Source of the DNA: Comamonas testosteroni
Lineage (GTDB): Bacteria > Pseudomonadota > Gammaproteobacteria > Burkholderiales > Burkholderiaceae_C
Length of the DNA stretch: 64,000 nucleotides
NCBI RefSeq assembly: GCF_030505195.1
Contig: NZ_CP129672.1
Location: forward strand, 372,001 to 436,000
Direction: 5' to 3'
The notes under the pieces were generated by a model. It saw only the letters and a list, made by a program, of their open reading frames with translations, did not search any database and was not told where the DNA came from. Shown piece by piece: positions 35,765 through 45,111 of this stretch. A program made the position numbers and the translations under genes. The first letter of the stretch is position 1. The number at the start of each line of letters is the position of its first letter.

Positions 35765-37399
35765 TCAATGTGAGGGTGCAGGCACCGAGTGCAGCAAAAC
35801 CGGTGTCTCGCCATCGCCGTTGACGCTTTCCAGATGCACGCCAAATCCCCACAGGCGAGCCACATGCTTGAGAACCTCCTGTGCATCGTCTGCCAGCGGC
35901 CTACCCTTGTACTGGGTATGCCGCAGAGTAAGACTGCGGTCGCCGCGCAGATTCACGCTCCAGGCCTGAATATTGGGCTCGCGCGTCCCAAGATCATATT
36001 GCTGAGACAGCAACTGGCGCAGCGTGCGGTAGCCATCTTCGTCATGAATGGCGCTGACCAGAACATCACGTTCGTCAGGGTCATCGTGCAAAGAGAACAA
36101 ACGCATGTCGCGCATCAGGTGCGGGCTCAGAAACTGGCCGACAAAGCTCTCGTCCTTGTAATTGCGCATGGCATGGTGCAGCGCCGGCAGCCAGGGCGTA
36201 CCTGCCATGTCGGGAAACCAGCGGCGATCTTCCTCGGTCGGCTTTTCGCAGATCCGCCGAATATCGCGGTACATGGCAAAGCCCAGCGCATAAGGATTGA
36301 TGCCGCTGAAGGCCCGGTGACCAGCGGGAGGCTGGTAGATCACATTGGTATGCGATGACAGCCACTCCAGCATCACGCCATCGGTCAGCCAGCCCTCGTC
36401 ATACAGCGTGTTGAGCAATGTGTAATGCCAGAAGGTGGCCCAGCCCTCATTCATCACCTGAGTCTGGCGCTGCGGATAGAAATACTGCGCGATCTTGCGC
36501 ACGATGCGCACGATCTCTCGTTGCCAGGGTTCGAGCAACGGAGCGTTCTTCTCGATGAAATAGAGGATGTTCTCTTCGGGCTCTCGGGGAAAGCGCTCGC
36601 TGCCTTGCGTCGTACTGTCCTTGTCTTTGTCCCTTCGTGCTGGAAGGGTGCGCCACAGCACATTGACCTGTTGCTGCACATAGGTTTCACGCGCCTCTCT
36701 CTCGGCGCGCTCGCGCGACAGACTTTTATGCGAGGGACGGCAATAGCGGTCCACACCAAAGTTCGACAACGCATGGCAGGAGTCCAGCAACTGCTCCACG
36801 GTGTCGAAGCCATAGCGTTCTTCGCATTGCGCCACATAGTCGCGCGCATAGACGAGATAGTCGATGATGCTGCCCGCGTCAGACCACATGCGAAACAGAT
36901 AGTTGTTCTTGAAAAAGCTGTTGTGCCCATAGGCCGCGTGAGCAATCACCAGGGCCTGCATGGCCGTGCTGTTCTCCTCCATCAGATAGCTGATGCAAGG
37001 GTTGGCATTGATGACGATCTCATAGGCCAGTCCCATGTGACCTCGTCGGTAGCGGCGCTCCGTGGCCAGAAACTCCTTGCCATAGCTCCAGTGCCGGTAA
37101 TTGACCGGCATGCCCACGCTGGAATAGGCATCCATCATCTGCTCAGCAGTGATGATCTCCAGCTGATTCGGATAGGTATCCAGGCCGTAGCGTTCAGCCG
37201 TGGCCGCAATCGCCGCGTGATACTGTTCGATCAGTTCGAAAGTCCAGTCGCTGGGATCGGGCAAAGGAGACGCCGGTCGCTGGGACGCCATCAAAGGTGC
37301 CTGCGGCACATCGCGAAAGCGCGGCTCCCCCTGGACATGCGAATTTCCGGCCTTTCTGCTGGCGCTGAGATCCAGCACGGGATAGAGATTGAGGTTCAT
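35765..37399 (-). CDS. SpoVR family protein (YcgB-type)
   Basis: A 544-residue SpoVR-family protein. Conserved blocks include FELIEQYHAAIAATAERYGLD, VGMPVNYRHWSYGKEF, YEIVINANPCISYLMEENS, FGVDRYCRPSHK, NEGWATFWHY and NPYALGFAMYRDIRR. The biochemical function is not established. In E. coli the homologue is induced in stationary phase and stress, with yeaG and yeaH. It overlaps the DUF444 stop by four bases, so it is the third gene of the prkA operon. ATG 37399 is chosen because of this coupling. Confidence 0.92.
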   Translation of the reverse strand: MNLNLYPVLDLSASRKAGNSHVQGEPRFRDVPQAPLMASQRPASPLPDPSDWTFELIEQYHAAIAATAERYGLDTYPNQLEIITAEQMMDAYSSVGMPVNYRHWSYGKEFLATERRYRRGHMGLAYEIVINANPCISYLMEENSTAMQALVIAHAAYGHNSFFKNNYLFRMWSDAGSIIDYLVYARDYVAQCEERYGFDTVEQLLDSCHALSNFGVDRYCRPSHKSLSRERAEREARETYVQQQVNVLWRTLPARRDKDKDSTTQGSERFPREPEENILYFIEKNAPLLEPWQREIVRIVRKIAQYFYPQRQTQVMNEGWATFWHYTLLNTLYDEGWLTDGVMLEWLSSHTNVIYQPPAGHRAFSGINPYALGFAMYRDIRRICEKPTEEDRRWFPDMAGTPWLPALHHAMRNYKDESFVGQFLSPHLMRDMRLFSLHDDPDERDVLVSAIHDEDGYRTLRQLLSQQYDLGTREPNIQAWSVNLRGDRSLTLRHTQYKGRPLADDAQEVLKHVARLWGFGVHLESVNGDGETPVLLHSVPAPSH

Positions 37400-38664
37400 A
37401 TCGATACCCCATCCTTCTTGAAGAGATCGCGGAACACCGGATAGATCTCGTTGGCTGCCGATACCTTGCGCATGGCGAAATGGGGGAACAGCGGCAGCAG
37501 GCGGCTGTACTCTTCCCAGAGACTCTGCTCCTCGAGCACCACTTGCAGGTAAGCGTAATAGCGCACCAGTGGCAATATCCTTTCGGCCAGAAGGCTGTGG
37601 CATTTGCCGCCGTCGTCGCTGAAGTTGTCGCCATCGCTGGCCTGGGCGACATAGATATTCCAGTCGTTGACCGGGTAGCGGGCCCTGATGATCTGTTCGA
37701 GCAGGACCAGCGCGCTGCTGACTACCGTGCCGCCGCTTTCCGTGGAGTGAAAGAACTCGTCTTCGCTGACCTCTGCGGCCTGGGTGTGGTGGCGGATGAA
37801 AACAATCTCGATCTTGTCGTAATGCCTTGTGAGAAACAGATACAGCAGGATGAAAAAGCGCTTGGCCAGCTCCTTGCGCTCCTGATCCATGGAACCGGAC
37901 ACGTCCATCACGCAGAACATCACGGCCTGGCTGCTGGGCACAGGCACCTTGCTGCGATTGCGAAAGCGCAGATCCAGTTGCTCCAGGAACGGCACTGCGC
38001 CGATACGCTCACGCAAGGTATCGATACGGCGTTGCAACTCTGCTATGGACTCACTGGTGCCGTCATCCTGCGCCAGCAGAGTTTCAAGCTGTTCTTCCAG
38101 TACCTTGAGCTCACGGTGCGGAGCTTTGGTCAGTGCAATGCGCCGCCCCAGGGCGCCGCGCATGGTACGCACCAGCGCCAGATTGCTGGGCGTGCCGTCA
38201 TGGCTGTAGCCGGCGCGCCTTGTCTTGTATTGCAAGGTATTGCCGATGTGATTGCGCAGCAGGCGCGGCAGGGCCAGATCTTCAAAGAAAAGCTCCATGA
38301 ACTCTTCCTTGGTCAAGGTGAAAGTGAAGTCATCCTGCCCCTCGCCGCTATCGCTGGCCTGTGACCCCGAACCGCCGCCGCCACCAGGCGGCCGGGCAAT
38401 GCGATCACCACGCACATGCTCACGATTGCCGGGCAGCACCATATCGCGGATACCACCCTGACCATGCCTGAAGACCGGCTCCTGAATGTCTTTTTTCGGA
38501 ATGGTGATGCTTTCCGCCTGATCGATGTGGCGGATGTCGCGCGCAGACACGGCTTTGCGCACCGCCTCCGCGATCTGCTCTTTGAAACGCCGCACAAACC
38601 GCTCGCGGTTGCCCACCGATTTATTCTTGCCTGCGAGCCTGCGGTCGATGATATGCAGTGCCAT
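37396..38664 (-). CDS. DUF444 family protein (YeaH-type)
   Basis: A 422-residue protein of the DUF444 family with a Gly-rich linker near residues 85-100 and a C-terminal von Willebrand-like region, MIDAS-type VMDVSGSMDQERKE. It begins MALHIIDRRLAGKNKSVGNRERF. It is the second gene of the prkA-DUF444-spoVR operon and is thought to work with the kinase in stress and nitrogen starvation. ATG 38664 has gggag six bases before it, preferred over a start four codons upstream. Confidence 0.92.
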   Translation of the reverse strand: MALHIIDRRLAGKNKSVGNRERFVRRFKEQIAEAVRKAVSARDIRHIDQAESITIPKKDIQEPVFRHGQGGIRDMVLPGNREHVRGDRIARPPGGGGGSGSQASDSGEGQDDFTFTLTKEEFMELFFEDLALPRLLRNHIGNTLQYKTRRAGYSHDGTPSNLALVRTMRGALGRRIALTKAPHRELKVLEEQLETLLAQDDGTSESIAELQRRIDTLRERIGAVPFLEQLDLRFRNRSKVPVPSSQAVMFCVMDVSGSMDQERKELAKRFFILLYLFLTRHYDKIEIVFIRHHTQAAEVSEDEFFHSTESGGTVVSSALVLLEQIIRARYPVNDWNIYVAQASDGDNFSDDGGKCHSLLAERILPLVRYYAYLQVVLEEQSLWEEYSRLLPLFPHFAMRKVSAANEIYPVFRDLFKKDGVSI

Positions 38665-38738
38665 CTGTGCTCCCATCTCCAGGGACTGTTCTCAATCATC
38701 GCGCCGGTGGCCGCCCAGGACGACCACCGGTCCGTCGG

Positions 38739-40661
38739 TCAGCTGCTCTTGCGCACGCGCAGATACCACTCGCAAAGCAGACGCACCTGCTTGGGCGTAT
38801 AGCCCTTGGCTTCCATGCGAGTGACGAAGTCCTCGTGCTTGCGCGCATCTTCGGCACTGGCCTTGGCGTTGAAGCTGATGACCGGCAGCAACTCCTCGGT
38901 GTTGGAGAACATCTTCTTCTCGATCACCACGCGCAGCTTCTCGTAACTGGTCCAGCTAGGGTTCTTGCCCTGGTTGTTGGCCCTGGCCCGCAGCACAAAG
39001 TTGACGATCTCGTTGCGGAAGTCCTTGGGGTTCGCAATGCCGGCCGGCTTTTCAACCTTCTCCAACTCGGCATTGAGCGCATTGCGATCAAACACCTCGC
39101 CGGTATCGGTGTCGCGGTATTCGCTGTCCTGAATCCAGTAATCAGCGTAGGTGACGTATCGGTCAAAGATGTTCTGGCCGTACTCGCTGTAGCTCTCCAG
39201 ATAGGCAGTCTGGATTTCCTTGCCGATGAACTCGGCATAACGCTGGGACAGATATTCCTTGATGAAACCTATGTACTTGGTCTCCAGCTCGGCGGGAAAT
39301 TGCTCGCGCTCGATCTGCCGCTCCAGCACATACATCAGGTGCACGGGGTTGGCCGCCACTTCGGTGCTGTCGTAATTGAAGACCTTGGCCAGTATTTTGA
39401 AGGCAAAGCGGGTGGAGATGCCCTCCATGCCCTCGTCCACGCCCGCGTAGTCACGGTATTCCTGATAGCTCTTGGCACGCGGATCAGTGTCCTTGAGGCT
39501 TTCGCCGTCATAGACCTGCATCTTGCTGAAGATGCTGGAGTTCTCTGGCTCCTTGAGGCGCGTGAGCACGGAGAACTGCGCCATCATCTTGAGCGTGCCA
39601 GGCGCGCAGATGGCATTGGCCAGCGAAGACTCCCGGATCAGCTTCTCGTAGATGCGGACTTCCTCGCTCACGCGCAGGCAGTAAGGCACCTTGACAATGT
39701 TGATACGATCGAGAAACGCCTCGTTGTTGCGGTTGTTGCGGAAGGCCTTCCATTCGCTTTCATTGCTGTGTGCCAGCACCACGCCGTCAAACGGAATCGC
39801 GCCAAAGCCTTCCGTACCCTTGTAATTGCCTTCCTGCGTAGCCGTCAGCAAGGGGTGCAGCACCTTGATCGGAGCCTTGAACATTTCCACGAACTCCAGC
39901 AGGCCCTGATTGGCCAGGCACAGGCCACCGGAGTAGCTGTAAGCGTCGGTGTCGTCTTGCGAAAAGTTTTCCAGCTTGCGAATATCAACCTTGCCCACCA
40001 GGCTGGAAATATCCTGGTTGTTCTCATCGCCGGGCTCGGTCTTGGCAATGCCTATCTGCTTGAGAATGCTGGGGTAGCGTTTGACCACTCGGAACTGGCG
40101 AATGTCTCCGCCGAACTCCTCCAGCCGCTTCACGGCCCAGGGCGAGAGTACATGCTGCAGACTGCGACGCGGAATGCCGAACTCATCTTCCAGCACCGGA
40201 CCGTCTTCCACAGGGTCGAACAAACCTAGTGGCGACTCGTTCACCGGCGATCCCTTGAGCGCGTAGAACGGGGCCTTTTGCATCAGGTATTTGAGACGCT
40301 CTGCAATCGAGCTTTTACCGCCGCCAACAGGTCCCAGCAAATAGAGAATCTGTTTGCGCTCCTCCAGACCCTGGGCCGCATGGCGAAAGAAGCTCACCAC
40401 CTGCTCGATGGCATCTTCCATGCCGTAGAACTCAGAAAACGCGGGGTAGCGGCGGATGACCTTGTTGGCAAACAGGCGCGACAGCACAGGATCGTTGCGG
40501 GTATCCACCATTTCGGGTTCACCGATGACGGACAGCATGCGCTGCGAGGCTCCGGCGTAGGCCATGGGATCACGCTGGCAAAGGCTAAGGTACTCGTCCA
40601 GCGACATTTCTTCTTCACGCAGACGAACGTAGCGTGCTGCAGAATTGCTGATGACATCCAT
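38739..40661 (-). CDS. prkA: PrkA serine protein kinase (YeaG-type)
   Basis: A 640-residue PrkA-type AAA+ protein kinase. After an N-terminal LREEEMSLDEYL region comes Walker A GPVGGGKSS near 110, and then the AAA+ core of the family. The C-terminal PrkA kinase domain includes YTKLVSE-like SYEKLRVVIEKKMF. It phosphorylates proteins in stationary phase or stress. The start ATG 40661 is preceded by gggaggtc. It is the first gene of the operon; no convincing sigma-54 site was found in the upstream gap. Confidence 0.93.
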   Translation of the reverse strand: MDVISNSAARYVRLREEEMSLDEYLSLCQRDPMAYAGASQRMLSVIGEPEMVDTRNDPVLSRLFANKVIRRYPAFSEFYGMEDAIEQVVSFFRHAAQGLEERKQILYLLGPVGGGKSSIAERLKYLMQKAPFYALKGSPVNESPLGLFDPVEDGPVLEDEFGIPRRSLQHVLSPWAVKRLEEFGGDIRQFRVVKRYPSILKQIGIAKTEPGDENNQDISSLVGKVDIRKLENFSQDDTDAYSYSGGLCLANQGLLEFVEMFKAPIKVLHPLLTATQEGNYKGTEGFGAIPFDGVVLAHSNESEWKAFRNNRNNEAFLDRINIVKVPYCLRVSEEVRIYEKLIRESSLANAICAPGTLKMMAQFSVLTRLKEPENSSIFSKMQVYDGESLKDTDPRAKSYQEYRDYAGVDEGMEGISTRFAFKILAKVFNYDSTEVAANPVHLMYVLERQIEREQFPAELETKYIGFIKEYLSQRYAEFIGKEIQTAYLESYSEYGQNIFDRYVTYADYWIQDSEYRDTDTGEVFDRNALNAELEKVEKPAGIANPKDFRNEIVNFVLRARANNQGKNPSWTSYEKLRVVIEKKMFSNTEELLPVISFNAKASAEDARKHEDFVTRMEAKGYTPKQVRLLCEWYLRVRKSS

Positions 40662-40976
40662 ATGACCTCCCGTGGCGGCACCAGGGCTCGAATCAGTGCC
40701 GCTAAGTTGCAAGGCATTCGTTACCGTGTGCGTCCGTTGTAGCACCTCGCTCCTAATTTGAATAGACCGAGATTCCTACAAATACGCAGTAGCCACGACA
40801 GCCAAAACCGCAAACCGGATAGCGCAAAAATCGGTCAAAAAATATGACTCGAAATGAGCATAGAAGTCTGTCCTCATAGAAGCAATAAAGTCCCCTATCT
40901 ATCTGCCATCATTCAAGATTTCGTCGACTCGGAAAACGGATCGGAGCGTCGCTTTACAGGCAGTCTGGTTGACCAC
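40662..40976. other. Upstream region of prkA
   Basis: An AT-rich region of over 300 bases between prkA and the rhtA-type terminator. It must contain the prkA promoter, but I could not assign a -24/-12 or -35/-10 pair with confidence. No gene is seen. Confidence 0.45.
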
Positions 40977-41001
40977 AAAAAACGCTGAACAAACAGCGTT
41001 T
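40977..41001 (-). terminator. Intrinsic terminator after the RhtA-type exporter gene
   Basis: Stem aaacgctg / cagcgttt with loop aacaaa; on the minus strand the stem runs into a T-tract (gcgttttttg), so it ends transcription from the exporter gene. Confidence 0.75.
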
Positions 41002-41080
41002 CGAACTATTGCAGCTACAGAAAACAGAGCTTGCTGCTTAAATTTCAAGGGTTATTCACTAGAAATATTTCAGCAAAGCA

Positions 41081-41114
41081 TTGATAAGTAAGCGCTAGCA
41101 GCATCTGTTTTCAT
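41081..41114 (-). repeat. Dispersed AT-rich repeat, copy 4 (diverged)
   Basis: On the minus strand it reads gaaaacagatgctgctagcgctt and then acttatcaa, a more diverged member of the same family. It lies between the terminator and the end of the exporter gene. Confidence 0.5.
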
Positions 41115-41125
41115 AGCATGGGTAT

Positions 41126-42025
41126 TCATCCGGAAGTGGCTGCCGAAGCATCCGCCGCAGGCGATTTGGTACCTGGGCGCGTCACGGCACTGCCCATGGC
41201 CGCAGCCATGATGCAGGCAATGGCGGTCCACTGCGTGGCCGTCAGGTTCTCGCTGAGCAGCAACATGCCCATCAGTGCTGCAATGGCCGGCTCGGTCGCC
41301 AGCGCGATGCCGAAGGTGGCAGGCGGCAGACGGCGCAGAGCCAGCATTTCCAGTGAGTAAGGCAAGGCACTGGAGATGGCCGCCACCATCAGCCCGAACA
41401 GCAGAATCGATGGCGTCAGCAACTTGACTCCAGCCTCGGCCACACCAAACGGCACCACCACCAACGCCGCGCACAGCAAGCCCAGAGAGACGGCCTGACC
41501 GCTGGGGATATGGCCCAGCCTGCGCCCCAACACGATGTAGGAGGCCCAGCAGATGGCGGCTCCGAGCGCGCAGGCAATACCCACCGGTGACAGGTTAAGG
41601 CCCGAAGCACTGCCGCCCAGCGGAAGAATCAAGGCCAGGCCGACAACCGCCAGCGCCAGCCAGATAAAGTCCAGCGCGCGGCGTGAGTAGTAGATGGCCA
41701 CGGCCAGTGGTCCTGAAAACTCGATGGCCACGGCCAGGCCAAACGGAATATCGCGCAGCGCCATGTAGAACATCAGATTCATACTGCCTAGTGCCATACC
41801 GAAAACCAGCAGAGCCAGTGCCTGCTGACGGTTGAGCGACCAGCGCCAGGGCCGCCAGACGCACACCAGAATCAACGCGGCAAAGCCCACTCGCAGTGCC
41901 GATGTACCCTGGGCACCAATCAAAGGAAACAGTTGCTTGGCCAGCGAAGTCCCCAGCCCGAGTGCAGTGACCGAGCCCAATACGGCCAACACGGGCCACC
42001 AATGATTCCAGCTGTTTTTTGACAT
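41126..42025 (-). CDS. rhtA: EamA-family exporter (RhtA-type)
   Basis: A 299-residue inner-membrane transporter with ten hydrophobic segments in two EamA repeats. Its sequence (TSALRVGFAALILVCVWRPW; AVAIEFSGPLAVAIY; GFGIALATEPAIAALMG-like FGIALATEPAIAALMG) resembles RhtA, the threonine/homoserine exporter. ATG 42025 is the last start before the Lrp-type gene that reads the other way; a long upstream extension is discarded. The adjacent Lrp-family gene probably controls it in response to amino acids. Confidence 0.85.
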   Translation of the reverse strand: MSKNSWNHWWPVLAVLGSVTALGLGTSLAKQLFPLIGAQGTSALRVGFAALILVCVWRPWRWSLNRQQALALLVFGMALGSMNLMFYMALRDIPFGLAVAIEFSGPLAVAIYYSRRALDFIWLALAVVGLALILPLGGSASGLNLSPVGIACALGAAICWASYIVLGRRLGHIPSGQAVSLGLLCAALVVVPFGVAEAGVKLLTPSILLFGLMVAAISSALPYSLEMLALRRLPPATFGIALATEPAIAALMGMLLLSENLTATQWTAIACIMAAAMGSAVTRPGTKSPAADASAATSG

Positions 42026-42113
42026 AGGTGGGTACGATATTGCATGCCATCCGCGAAATTTGCTCGTTTTCAGCCCTGAATCTGCAAGTTTCGCTCTCAA
42101 CACATTCAAAACC

Positions 42114-42590
42114 ATGCCTGCTGCCGACCTGGACTCCTTTGACCACGCGATTCTTGCCCTGCTCCAGCGTGACAACCTCATGCCGCAGCGTCTGATTGCG
42201 GAACACATCAGCCTCTCGGCCCCAGCCGTGCAGCGGCGCATCAAACGATTGCAGGAAACCGGGGTGATTGCCTCCAATGTGGCCGTGCTGGAGCCCATCA
42301 AAGTGGGCCGCACGCTGACGGCGGTCATCACCGTGCAACTGGTCAACGACAGACCGGATCTGTCGCGCGGCTTCAGAGCACGGATAGCCGACGAAGCGGC
42401 TGTGCAGCAGTGCTTCTATGTGACGGGAGAAACCGACTACATCCTGGTCGTCACAGCAACCGACATGAATGATTACCAGGCCATCTGCAGACGCCTGTTT
42501 GAAGGTGACGAGAACATTCGCCGCTACAGCACCTCGATCGCGTTGGAGCGCATCAAGACGGGTCTGCAACTGCCGCTGTCAGTGCCATAA
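42114..42590 (+). CDS. Lrp/AsnC-family transcriptional regulator
   Basis: A 158-residue regulator with an N-terminal winged HTH (LDSFDHAILALLQRDN, then ISLSAPAVQRRIKRL) and a C-terminal RAM/AsnC ligand domain (FYVTGETDYILVVTATDM). It is divergent from the RhtA-type exporter over an 88-base gap, the usual arrangement for a local amino-acid-responsive regulator. ATG 42114 (MPAADLDSFD) starts at the family N-terminus. Confidence 0.9.
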   Translation: MPAADLDSFDHAILALLQRDNLMPQRLIAEHISLSAPAVQRRIKRLQETGVIASNVAVLEPIKVGRTLTAVITVQLVNDRPDLSRGFRARIADEAAVQQCFYVTGETDYILVVTATDMNDYQAICRRLFEGDENIRRYSTSIALERIKTGLQLPLSVP

Positions 42591-42746
42591 GGCAGTCCGG
42601 CTGTACGGCTGGAGCTGATCCCGCACGAGGGCAGCCATCTGCCATGGAGACTGGCACTGGCGCCACCGGAAACAAAATGCAACAATTACGTCATAAACCG
42701 ACTCAGATTCTGCACACAAACAAGAGTCCACTCTTGAGGAAACACG

Positions 42747-43055
42747 ATGAACACTTCTTCCGCTACCTCGCCCGATATGGCCACGCTGGTTGCCGATCGC
42801 ACTCTGGACAAATATGCCAAGGACTACTTCCCCCGACGAGAGCAGGTGACGATTGCCTTTCGTGGCGATATTGCCGAGAGGCACAACTACGACAAGATCC
42901 GCCCGCTCTCCGAAGCCCAGCGTCACGGCAAGCATATTGTGGTGATCGAGGGCCAGAGCCAGAAGACCGGAGCCACAGGCCACTACCGCATTGAATGCAA
43001 TAGCTGGAACCTCATCGAAGCCGTAGGCCTGTGGGAACAAGCCGCAGAGGCTTGA
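42747..43055 (+). CDS. Small hypothetical protein
   Basis: A 102-residue protein of no family I recognise. It has a good ribosome-binding site (gagga eight bases before ATG 42747) and coding-like codon use. Notable segments are DRTLDKYAKDYFPRREQV, FRGDIAERHNYDKIR and GHYRIECNSWNLIEAV. It is hydrophilic with no signal peptide or membrane segment. It is flanked by an Lrp-type regulator and an exporter that reads the other way. Confidence 0.6.
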   Translation: MNTSSATSPDMATLVADRTLDKYAKDYFPRREQVTIAFRGDIAERHNYDKIRPLSEAQRHGKHIVVIEGQSQKTGATGHYRIECNSWNLIEAVGLWEQAAEA

Positions 43056-43103
43056 AACCCAATGCGGGAGTGTGCAATGAATGGCGCTGACGCGACTTGA
43101 GAC

Positions 43104-43754
43104 TCAAATTTCCATTCCCAAAGCGCTGTTCGCCACCCACCATGCCAGACACAGCATCATCACACCGGTGATGCCGTCCATGACGCGCCAGGCTCCGGGG
43201 TTGGCAAACAAGTGCTTGAGACGGTGCCCCGCCATCGCCAGCAGCACAAACCAGAGGCAGCTGGCCGAAACCGCTCCCATCACGTAGGACCAGCGGCCGG
43301 CACCCTCCTGCTGGGCGCCAATCGAGCCCATCAGCAACACCGTATCCAGGTACACATGGGGATTGAGCAAAGTGATGGCTGCCAGCGCGGCCAGCACGCT
43401 CATCATTTTGCGTGGTGCCGCCCTACGCTCGCCGGCTTCCATGGCCGCATCCGGGGCCAGCCACATGCGTCGCAAGGCAAAAAGGCCATAGGCCAGCAAG
43501 AATGCGGCTCCGCCCAGCGTCAGATACTGGGCCAAAGCCGGATAGCTGGCCAGCATCTGCGCCATGCCGGCCACCCCCAGCGCCACCAGCAGCCCGTCGC
43601 TGAGCACACACAGAGCCACGCAGGCCTTCACATGTTCGCCCTGCACTGCCTGACGCAGCACATACAGGTTCTGGGCACCTATGGAAACGATGAGCGAAGC
43701 GCACACTGTAAAGCCTGCAATCCAGGCGGAATAAAAATTAGTTGTCATGTCCAT
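43104..43754 (-). CDS. argO: ArgO/LysE-family amino acid exporter
   Basis: A 216-residue membrane protein with about six hydrophobic segments and the LysE-family N-terminal signature SIGAQNLYVLRQAVQGEH, then the conserved LNPHVYLDTVLLMGSIG motif. It exports basic amino acids (arginine or lysine) from the cytoplasm. It is divergent from a LysR-type regulator of the ArgP/LysG kind, the classic pair. ATG 43754 gives MDMTTNF; 43747 is an alternative. Confidence 0.9.
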   Translation of the reverse strand: MDMTTNFYSAWIAGFTVCASLIVSIGAQNLYVLRQAVQGEHVKACVALCVLSDGLLVALGVAGMAQMLASYPALAQYLTLGGAAFLLAYGLFALRRMWLAPDAAMEAGERRAAPRKMMSVLAALAAITLLNPHVYLDTVLLMGSIGAQQEGAGRWSYVMGAVSASCLWFVLLAMAGHRLKHLFANPGAWRVMDGITGVMMLCLAWWVANSALGMEI

Positions 43755-43806
43755 GAGCCGCTGACTCCTCCAAACCGGCCCGGATTCTTGCCCTGCACAG
43801 GGATTA

Positions 43807-43824
43807 AGTAAAATTACATTTACT
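43807..43824. promoter_or_regulatory. Candidate LysR-type operator between argO and argP
   Basis: A perfect inverted repeat agtaaa-attaca-tttact lies in the 91-base gap between the divergent genes, 21 bases before the regulator start. The T-N11-A spacing is compatible with LysR-type binding. Confidence 0.5.
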
Positions 43825-43845
43825 CAACTCAATGAAGAATTTCTA

Positions 43846-44766
43846 ATGCTTGACTACGCAGGGCTGGAAGCGCTTGCAGCCGTATTGCGCGAGGGAAGCT
43901 TCGAGCGCGCGGCGCGCAAACTGCATGTCACCCCCTCCGCCATCTCCCAGCGCATCAAGCTGCTCGAGGAACGTGTGGGGCAGGTGCTGGTGCTACGCGG
44001 CACGCCTTGCACCGGCACGGACGCTGGTCGACGCCTGTGCCTGCATGTGGAGCAGGTTGCGCTGCTGGAAAACGATCTGCGCCGCAAGAACCCCGAGCTG
44101 GTCCCCGAAGGGCAGAGCGCCTTGTCCACGCTGAAGCTGGCAGTCAATGCCGACTCCCTGTCGACCTGGTTCATGGATGCCATGGCGGCCTTCACGCAGG
44201 ACGGCAACGAGTTGCTGGACATCAGCATTGACGACCAGGACCACACGGCCAAACGCATCAAGGAAGGCGAAGTCATGGCCGCCGTCACGGCCACGGGTTC
44301 GGCAATTGCAGGCTGCAACACATGGCCGCTGGGCCGCATGCGCTATATCGCCGTGGCCAGCCCGGAGTTTGTGCAGCGTCACCTGGCCCAAGCCGAGTCA
44401 GACCGGGAGCTGGCCCAGATGCTGGCCAAAGCGCCCATGATGTACTACGGCCGCAAGGACAGCCTGCAGGACCAATGGCTGCACGGCCTGGGGCTGGACG
44501 GACGGCGTAACAATGCACGTCACTTTCTGCCCTCCAACCAGGGCTACACCCGTGCGGTGGAACTGGGCATGGGCTGGGGCATGCACCCGGCCCAGCTGAT
44601 AACCCCACAGCTGGACAGCGGCGATCTGATGGAACTGCTTCCGGGCAGAGATCTCCACATCCCCATGTACTGGGCCCACACCCGCAATGCCCAGACCAGC
44701 CTGCAGCGACTGACCGACTGCATCATTCATGCCGCAACTGCCTGGCTGGAGCCCATGCAGGACTAG
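43846..44766 (+). CDS. argP: ArgP/LysG-type LysR transcriptional regulator
   Basis: A 306-residue LysR-family activator. The N-terminal winged HTH contains GLEALAAVLREGSFERAARKLHVTPSAISQRIKLLEE; the ligand-binding domain follows, with KLAVNADSLSTWFMDAM, a segment shared with ArgP/LysG, and GMGWGMHPAQL near the end. Lysine and arginine are the known effectors for this group. It is divergent from argO and presumably activates it. Confidence 0.92.
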   Translation: MLDYAGLEALAAVLREGSFERAARKLHVTPSAISQRIKLLEERVGQVLVLRGTPCTGTDAGRRLCLHVEQVALLENDLRRKNPELVPEGQSALSTLKLAVNADSLSTWFMDAMAAFTQDGNELLDISIDDQDHTAKRIKEGEVMAAVTATGSAIAGCNTWPLGRMRYIAVASPEFVQRHLAQAESDRELAQMLAKAPMMYYGRKDSLQDQWLHGLGLDGRRNNARHFLPSNQGYTRAVELGMGWGMHPAQLITPQLDSGDLMELLPGRDLHIPMYWAHTRNAQTSLQRLTDCIIHAATAWLEPMQD

Positions 44767-44767
44767 C

Positions 44768-45097
44768 TCAGTCTGCAGCGGGCTTTTTCAGGCCGTAATA
44801 GAACACCCATGCGGCTGCCAGGTACAGCAAGGGATAAAGCGCCAGATAAGGGGCCAGGTGCAGATAGGCCGACCACCGGTCGGCCGCGAAAAAGCTCGCA
44901 TACACCAAGGCCGCAAGCAATGCCCCGCTACCTGCCAGCAGGCCGGCATAGGCCAGCAAGGTGGCCATGCACAAGCCCGCCCTGCCACGACCGACCAGCT
45001 GCAACCGGCCCGAACACAGCTGCGCGGGAATCTGATAGAGGCGAGCGAGTGCCATCAGGAAGACGATGGGCACCAGGATCAGAGGCAGGACAAACAT
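44768..45097 (-). CDS. Small membrane protein of unknown function
   Basis: A 109-residue protein with about three hydrophobic segments (MFVLPLILVPIVFLMAL, LLAYAGLLAGSGALLAALVYASFF, PYLALYPLLYLAAAWVFYY). No family is recognised. It lies 14 bases downstream of the DUF2721 gene on the same strand and is probably co-expressed. ATG 45097 is the first plausible start; its ribosome-binding site is weak. Confidence 0.6.
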   Translation of the reverse strand: MFVLPLILVPIVFLMALARLYQIPAQLCSGRLQLVGRGRAGLCMATLLAYAGLLAGSGALLAALVYASFFAADRWSAYLHLAPYLALYPLLYLAAAWVFYYGLKKPAAD

Positions 45098-45111
45098 GTC
45101 TCGCAGCGCAA

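Noticed and set aside
38658..40229. 523-codon plus-strand frame opposite prkA
   Set aside because: prkA motifs on the minus strand are unambiguous; the plus frame has no family.
40662..40900. Sigma-54 promoter for prkA
   Set aside because: A GG and a GC are present on the minus strand, but their spacing does not match the -24/-12 rule.
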